Shown in pieces: positions 57,358 to 64,000 of a stretch of DNA of 64,000 nt. The notes under the pieces are model-generated. The model did no database searches. It was not told the origin of the DNA and saw nothing but the letters and a program-made list of their open reading frames with translations. Origin of the DNA: Distichodus sexfasciatus. Taxonomy: Eukaryota > Chordata > Actinopteri > Characiformes > Distichodontidae. The stretch's first letter is position 1; each line of letters begins with the position of its first letter. The position numbers and the translations under genes are program-made. The stretch is taken from contig JAVGVS010000022.1 in NCBI GenBank assembly GCA_032718565.1, forward strand, positions 3,879,651-3,943,650, read 5' to 3'.

Positions 57358-60300
57358 TTATTTTTTTAATTCATTGGTGACAATAATTGATGAACAATAA
57401 AGGTTACTGCAGCTATGAACAATTAACATTTCCCTCAGCCTCACTAACATGCCATTAGAATGTTATTCTAAGTAACTTTAACACTTTAATTGTAAAAAAA
57501 TAACATCTATAGTTCTTATAAGGAGAGTTAACATTCTTTACCTGCCAATCCATAACAATGCAATGGACACACAGCAGCGCAACACAAATATTTGCACCTG
57601 TGTACGCTCAGGTAACCTTCATCCACTTTTGCCAGAACCAAACTCAAGAGATGGTTGAGATTTTTGTTTTTACCCCCTTGGTTCCCATGACAACCTCAAC
57701 TCAAGTGCCTGCAATTTGGATAAGAGGCACTGTGTCACCCAGCTCACCATCTGTCTCGACAAGATGAAATTTGATTTGTCACCCCATGAGGAAGAATATG
57801 CTTTGGCAGCGCACCAAACCGATCCTCTGCTTGTTCTCCTAAATTATGCATGTTTTTGATGCATTATGCATGGTCTGTGAAATGCTGGTGAATAAAGGCA
57901 CGGTATTGTTTCATGTCTGTGTAAGCAGACCAGTTATTTGGCGAGGAACGGCATAAACCTGGCTCTTCTACCATTTTGACAGCAGATTTGGCTGTAGATC
58001 CGACTAGGACTTGTTGTGTGTCCAAACATAGGGGCCTGCTGCTGCTTGTGAGGGTCTTGGCACAACAAAATGGGAACAAATGGCATTAAGCAGGGGTTGA
58101 GCCTTATCAGGTGTGGACTGTACAGTATGACCACTCCACTAATGAGGGGGAAAATCCTGCAGTTTTGGAACAGCTGGCATAAACACTGGGCACTGCACAA
58201 ACATGTGACACAGCTAATGATCTGGCAGTCACTCTGTTTCTGCCTGGTCCTGGTTCTCCTGATCTGTAAATTCCTAAACACAGCAGTAAATTTCCATACT
58301 TTTAAAGTGTCAGAATGAACCTAACAGTAGTTTATTCAAAATGGCCTCAAGATCATTTCAGCACTTAACATTTATGCAGAGATAACATAAATTAAACATA
58401 ACATTAGACAAAAATCAGTACTTTCCAGCTAACAGAGACTGGCTCTTCCTGGATTTCTTTTGAGGTTTGATAGGAGACGTGATAAACGTATCATGGATGG
58501 ATTTTGAAAGAAATTGGGGATTCAAGCTGTCTTCATGATGACAGATCCCCAAAAGAACATTTGACATCACTTGGAAAGGGCCTTGACTTCGAAAGAAAAG
58601 GACACCTCTAACCTCTATAGTTGATCTGACATCTGGCCACTTGCAGCTTTAATCTGTTCTATTGAACTGTACTAGCATGACTGAAATGTTAATAAGAGAA
58701 GAAGGGACCAGTTAGCATCAAAGTGGGCCATGCTAGAGAAAGTCTAGTAAGTTTGCTGAGTCAATGTTTACTCAGTGTTTAAGGCCATTCTAAACATGAA
58801 AAATCACAGGGCGTCTTTGGGTCAAAAAAGAAGGGAAAATTCATTCAGGGAGCTAATTCATCATCTCATAGTAATACATCAGGACTCTACATACATACAT
58901 ACATCTGACCTCTCTTACGATTCATCACCTACTACAGTCTCGTGTCAGCATCCCACCTCATCCCACCATACACAATGCCTCTTAATGTTATATTACACAC
59001 ACTTGAGTGCCGAGAGAGGGGCCAAGCTGCTGGAGTGTAGTGTCTGGCACATACAAATGACCCACTTTCGCTTTTCACTGTAGCCCTTACCTATAAGAAT
59101 AGGGATTCTGAGCCAGATGAGTGAGCTCTAATGACCCCCATGTGAGACTTGAAAGCATGTTCAAACACCAGAAAAAGAGGAAAAAAAGAGTCCCCTGCTG
59201 ATTTCATTCATTTCCAGCTTCAAATAGTCCTATGGGACCCGTATGAGTCACATAATGCTTTTCAAGTACCTCACCTTGTGCATGACCTACGTCAAATGTA
59301 CAACACACACGCTTAATGCCAATGCAAAAAGCATCTGTCTGACTTATACATGATATTTTTAACAATAAGCAAAGTCTGGCAGGAGAGGGTGTGTCTTTAG
59401 CATAAAGGTAGTGTGATTTGGGTCAGGGCTATGCTAATATGGTGATAAGCAGCAACCGGTTGTATCTTCTTGCCCTATATGGCCAACTTGTTTTCTTTAG
59501 AAAGAGGGCAGAGACATAAACCAGAATGCACCAAAGAAAAGACTCTATGAAAATCTGTGTTATTTTATATTGTCACCAAGCATATACTGGAGATACACTC
59601 TGGTCTCCCTAAGGCCTCTAAATATAGCTTTAGTCTGACACATCTGTCCGAAAGGCTCCATAAAATATTACAGTGACTGTAGTATGTAGTATGTGTCAGT
59701 GGAATTAGAAAAGTGAATTTGCTGTTTAGTGACTTGTCCTCAAAGTGTTTGATTTAAATATTGTTATAGTCACACTGGAATTTTTTTATTTATTCATCCC
59801 ATGTGCAAGACTGGATCTGGTTGGATTCTTTGCATTCTGTACAGACTGTTCTTGACTCAGTACATGCTGTTGTTTCTTTACTTTTAAAGGTTTGATTTAT
59901 TAAATATATTTTGTGGACTGCAGTGAAGATTTTAGTACATTGATACAATGATGTAATAAGGGCGGATAAACTGCAGAATGCCAGCTTTAATTTAAGGCTT
60001 TAGCATTTATATTGGCAAAATCACATAGAAGCTGTGGACATGGCAGACATTGTTGCATTATTGGAACTTGGACTCTTGTACAAATCTGTAACAGTTTCTG
60101 GAGTAGGGATTCTGCAATGCTGCCCATATGCAACAAAAATGTAAAATACTAAATATTTATGCTCCCAGACTAAAAATAGCTTTTGGTCTTTATGCTTTTC
60201 TGATCAGTTTATGCCATGGTTTATGCCATGTCCTGAATCACTGCAACCAATCAATAAGCGTGCAGTGTCTTTTAACATTATGTTAATTTGTCCAAAAACA

Positions 60301-61374
60301 TATAAACCAGTGAAATGGGGGAGTAATATAAAATGCAAAATAAAATGGAATTACTAAAATTTTCCAGTAATGCACGAATCCTCATTTAAAGCTGAACTTT
60401 CTACACATCCACAAAACCAATGTAAGATTTTCACTGTGAAGTTACTTATGAACCATACCATGTTGGTTGGTACAATTCTCATTTTTAACGATGGATTTAT
60501 AATATTAAGGCAGTTTTGAATTACGGGGCCTGTGAAAATGTGCATGAACATTTGATGTGTAAACCAAGCTGTTTTGGAGTTCATATTATTTGATGCAAAC
60601 ACTGACTCAGAAAGTATGTTTCAGCATCTGTGAGAATGTTAATTAAGAGAGAAAATGGAATGAACCTAAGATCAGCTGAGAACAGGAAACAGGATGAAAA
60701 TTGGACAACGTCTGTCAGCATCATACACAAGGACATGATATTCCTGAGGTCCCACCTGAGCCTACTGTCTATATTTCATTTTAATTAGAGTAACTTCATC
60801 AAGAGAATTTGAGCTCTTCTAGCATGGAGACAACTCTACTGCTGGACATTCTGCTCTCTTATACCTGATGTTGCGTCTGATTTGGTAAAACTCTGTGTTG
60901 GTAACTAGAAAACTACCTCACCCCAGATTTGACCACTCAGCACCAGTACCAAATGAACTACGAGTGACAGTCTCACAGCTGCCACCCCGATTTGGACAAA
61001 GGTTGAGGTTTTATATTTTCTCTAGAGGGTCTAAATATTTCAAAGCTAATTTTATTTAAAGCCATTTCTAGAGAATATGTAGTAGGGCTGGGAATGTTAA
61101 CATGTCAATGAACACGATTGTTTTGGAAACAACATTTTTTTTTCATGCAAATTAATCAGATGACCATGTTCGGCCCAAACTTCAAACAGTACCCCCAACA
61201 CATGTTTAATTGACTGAAGATCTGCTTTACAATTTATATGTACCTTTATACGTAACACATGCCTGTAAACATTTAACATGAACAAAGGTTTTCAGGGTAT
61301 CCACATGATTTTTGGATGTAAATTCATGGCAATTAACAGACTGAAAAACAATATAGAAATGCTGTACACTCTGG
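57358..61374. other. upstream flank, no gene seen
   Basis: Unique-looking sequence. A CATA run lies at 58890..58904. At 61084 TAGGGCTGGGAATGTTAAC resembles an hAT-type terminus, but no partner was found. Frames such as 57934..58281 and 58775..59083 are without recognised content. Confidence 0.4.
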
Positions 61375-61994
61375 CTCCATAAGCCACAATGATTTTATTG
61401 AACCGGAATGATGTTTCGGTTTATAAGGCTTTCTTTACATCTCATTTAAAGAAGATTCCAAACATCATTTTATATTAAACGCTAATTAGTGCACACATGA
61501 TACTTCCTTGTGCAAGGCTTCCTCACTGGTAGTTAGTGTCCATTGTAGCAGATGTTGTCTCAGCACATCATAAATACAGAAACATTCACTACTTGAGGAT
61601 AAGTACATACATTAAAGTTTATAGATTAGAATTACAACATCAGTTCCTAATAACATCATAAATAATCCTTTCTTTACAATAAATAGTGAACAGTTACAGG
61701 AAACATCTGAGATCATATTCCAAATTCAACCCAAATGGTATTAAAGTTTTTAAATGGTAGATCCAATAATGTTCTCTTCTACAGAGTAAAATATCCAAGG
61801 TACCTCCTCTAGGGGGCAAGGAAACTTTCTTTATGTATTTAAGAGATGAAATAGGGTTGAATTCCACAAAGTGAGCTGCTACTGGATAATTGATTATTTT
61901 ACATCTAATTGTACATTCTTTAAATGAAATCAGAAGAAGACCTTATAAGCCAAAACATCATTTCAATTCAATAAAACCATTGTAACTTATGGAG
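61375..61994 (-). mobile_element. truncated Penelope-like retroelement with inverted end repeats
   Basis: Read on the minus strand, a coding fragment (61909..61694) is followed by an untranslated region and the terminal segment GCCTTATAAACCGAAACATC...TTCAATAAAATCATTGTGGCTTATGGAG (to 61375). A diverged inverted copy of the same segment of about 57 bases lies at the other end (61938..61994). Complex or inverted terminal repeats and 5' truncation are typical of Penelope-like elements. No clean target duplication was found. Confidence 0.65.
61694..61909 (-). pseudogene. C-terminal fragment of Penelope-like RT/GIY-YIG protein
   Basis: Seventy-one sense codons plus a TAA stop (61696..61694) are open in one frame. 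The fragment contains VAAHFVEFN, SLKYIKKVSLPPRGG, LLCRREHYWIYHLKTL and PFGLNLEYDLRCFL. This order (AHF-E-NHP, RRGG, RRE-.WIY.L.TL.P.GLN) is the conserved C-terminal end of Penelope-like proteins downstream of their GIY-YIG nuclease, from my knowledge of the family. No upstream reverse transcriptase is present. Frame integrity suggests fairly recent insertion or chance. Confidence 0.7.
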
Positions 61995-63119
61995 GCAGAT
62001 CGTGCACTTCTATATTACTGTGAAGTTATATGTCAGTAATCGCCACGTCTTTGGTCTGCATCACTTCCATTTTTTTCAATTAACAGACTGAACCCACAAC
62101 ATCTTTGTCCAGAGGCTAGAATCCTTACCACTAGACCATCATGACCTTGACATATACAAGAAGGAACTAGAAGATGTTCTCATATATATAAATGGGGTCC
62201 TACAAAATCTGATGAATTCTGTGAAACTCACCATATGCTGTCCAGTGGGGATTTCTAGAACTCTACTTTCCACAATTACTGTCCCAGCTGATCCTTTTCT
62301 CATTGAATAGCAAACTAGGAAATCCTTATCTGGGCCAGTGGAGTTTCCCTCTGTGCCTCTTGGCCAGCACTGATACCTTGGATTGTTGTTTTGCACAGGT
62401 AATTGCCTCTTATGCCGAGATGTGTTGTAGCTGCCAACAGAACACCTGCTTCAGGGACCTGCGCTTACATGTCCTGCCACGTAGGCATCCCAACACGAGA
62501 CAAGTGCCACTAACGCACTGCGGTCCGGTGTCAGAGCTGGCCAGAGCACTATCGCTGCGTGATGAAGTTGTGCTGAGGTTTAATGAGACGAAAACAAATT
62601 GGAGGGGTGGGGCTGATTACCTTGCATGAGAAAAAATTTCACAGGTTGGAGTCACAGAGGACTTGGGAAGGGATTAATGAAGAGGAATCGTCGATGTCTG
62701 CTCCCGTTAGCCAGCCACAGAGCGACGCGGGGGCCGTGAAATCCATCATGTTAGGATATCTAATTATGCGTGTATAATTGCACTGAGCTCTGCACCTTAG
62801 CAGTTTCCATGATGCACAATAGAGTGAAGAATTACAGAAGTAGTTTTGGAGGCTGGCATGCCAACTCTTTTAAAAACAAGATAATTACTTGCACAGGAGG
62901 GTCTTCAGCCCTGGACAGGAAATAATTCTCCTACTCTACTACCAACCATTAGCTGTACCCTTTGCTATTTTAAGGGAGTTCCACAAATTGTGCAATTAAG
63001 GTAATTCATTTTGTCCCATGCTATGCTCTTTGAACCTAGTGAACTTTGCCCTAGATGGAAACTCCTGTTCTACTGAGGTACAGAAAACTAAGAAATACAT
63101 TAAAAATTCAAAAGATTAA
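61995..63119. other. upstream flank, repeat trace only
   Basis: At 62085..62145 is a reversed tRNA-like head (CTGAACCCACAACATC, CTTACCACTAGACCATCATG), a SINE trace on the minus strand. 62400..62760 is GC-richer with open frames but no recognised protein. Confidence 0.4.
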
Positions 63120-63510
63120 GTGGTAATAACCTATGCTGTGAAGCTCTTCGGAGCTTTGTGGGTTTACACCTGCATCCTACTTACAATACCACTGCTGTTC
63201 CCCTGAGCAAAGCACTTAATCTCCAATTTACATGTACAATTACAGCATTTATCAGACCCTCTTTATGCAGAGTGACCCACATTTCCTAATGACAGGAACA
63301 CTCTCTCTGGAATAACTTCAGGCTAACGGTCATGCCAAGAGACCCAGTGGTGGCAGCAATCTTCATTTTACTTCATCCAACTAGATTTGAACTCCCTAAA
63401 TTCTACAGAATTTCAGCCCCTTAGACCATGTGAATTGCTTCAAAGAGAATCATACTGTAATCAGGAAATGATTTTTTTTGGATAAAAGCGTTTACCTATT
63501 GGTGTAAATG
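63120..63510 (+). mobile_element. V-SINE-type repeat split by a second, inverted SINE-like piece
   Basis: The outer copy has GTGGGTTTACACCTGCATCC, CTGAGCAAAGCACTTAATCTCC and, after the inner piece, GTAATCAGGAAATG and TTGGATAAAAGCGTTTACC. The inner piece (about 63232..63430) reads in reverse, with TAGATTTGAACTCCC and CCCCTTAGACCATGTG as a reversed tRNA-like head and TACAGCATTTATCAGACCC at its 3' side. Confidence 0.6.
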
Positions 63511-63780
63511 TAATGTTTCAGCTTTAGAGCTGCATATTCTTTTGAAAAAAGTGGTTCAAAAGCACTTCACACATTGTAAACACTTGTTAGCAAACATTCT
63601 GGACAGATTCTAAAATGTGTTAGGCAAAAAAACATGTGGAACTGTTGTATTTCTCTTTACATGCAGTCAAATTTACCAAATGGTGAATGTACTTTGCTTT
63701 CAGGCGCAGGAAAGGGTTTTGAATCAGTCATGAACCGGCTGATATTTGGTTGTTAGGCTCGTTTCAACCAGACATTAATC

Positions 63781-64000
63781 TCAGTCAGTCATTATCTGAA
63801 CCGCTTAATCCCTATCAAAGTCACAGGGGCGGGAACCTGTACCGGGACTAGGGGCGCGAGGCTGGAACCAACCCTGGGTGGGCGGCAACACACTGCAGGG
63901 CACACACTTACAATCAGACCTTACAGGGCCCATTTTGATTCCCCAATCAATCTATAGTGCATGCTTTTAGATTGGATGAAACCAGAGCACTTGGAGGAAA
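63781..64000 (-). mobile_element. SINE-like repeat, family A, cut by window end
   Basis: The plus strand reads CAGTCATTATCTGAACCGC, TTAATCCC, CAACACACTGCAGGGCACACA and GTGCATGCTTTTAGATTGG, the reversed 3' part of family A. The head would lie beyond 64000. Confidence 0.85.

Overview
The window reads as nuclear DNA of a teleost fish. It is AT-rich and gene-poor, and it is crowded with short tRNA- and 5S-derived SINE-like repeats, non-autonomous DNA transposons with clear target-site duplications, LINE and Penelope-like fragments, and many CA/CT/ATT microsatellites. There are no long continuous reading frames. The repeat mix would suit an otophysan fish (catfish, characin or electric-fish lineage), but that is a weak guess.

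Only one gene can be supported: syndig1l (SYNDIG1-like, also TMEM90A or capucin) on the minus strand. Its exons run from right to left. A probable non-coding first exon in a CpG-rich promoter area ends at the donor at 24234. Exon 2 (16259..16880) carries the start codon and 162 codons. Exon 3 (5053..5190) carries 46 codons. Both coding exons have canonical splice sites and join in phase 0. The last coding exon, expected to encode about 50 residues with the second hydrophobic segment, was not found and probably lies left of base 1. So 1..5052, 5191..16258 and 16881..24233 are introns.

The right-hand part, about 25.0..64 kb, is the upstream flank of syndig1l. No gene was recognised there. It holds repeats, a few candidate conserved non-coding blocks with homeodomain-type sites (judged by eye only), a decayed hAT-like transposase fragment beside a 43-bp minisatellite (38.2..38.7 kb), a truncated Penelope-like element encoding a GIY-YIG-type C-terminus (61.4..62.0 kb), and a 447-bp perfect inverted duplication that abuts a 10-N gap (46.3..47.2 kb). 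The last is most likely an assembly fold-back.

I saw no operon, CRISPR array, RNA gene or undescribed biological system. The most informative structures are the fold-back at the gap, the internally triplicated LINE, the nested insertions that give a relative chronology, the poly-glycine tract in syndig1l, and the 43-bp minisatellite next to the transposase fragment. All recognition is by eye; no database or alignment program was used.
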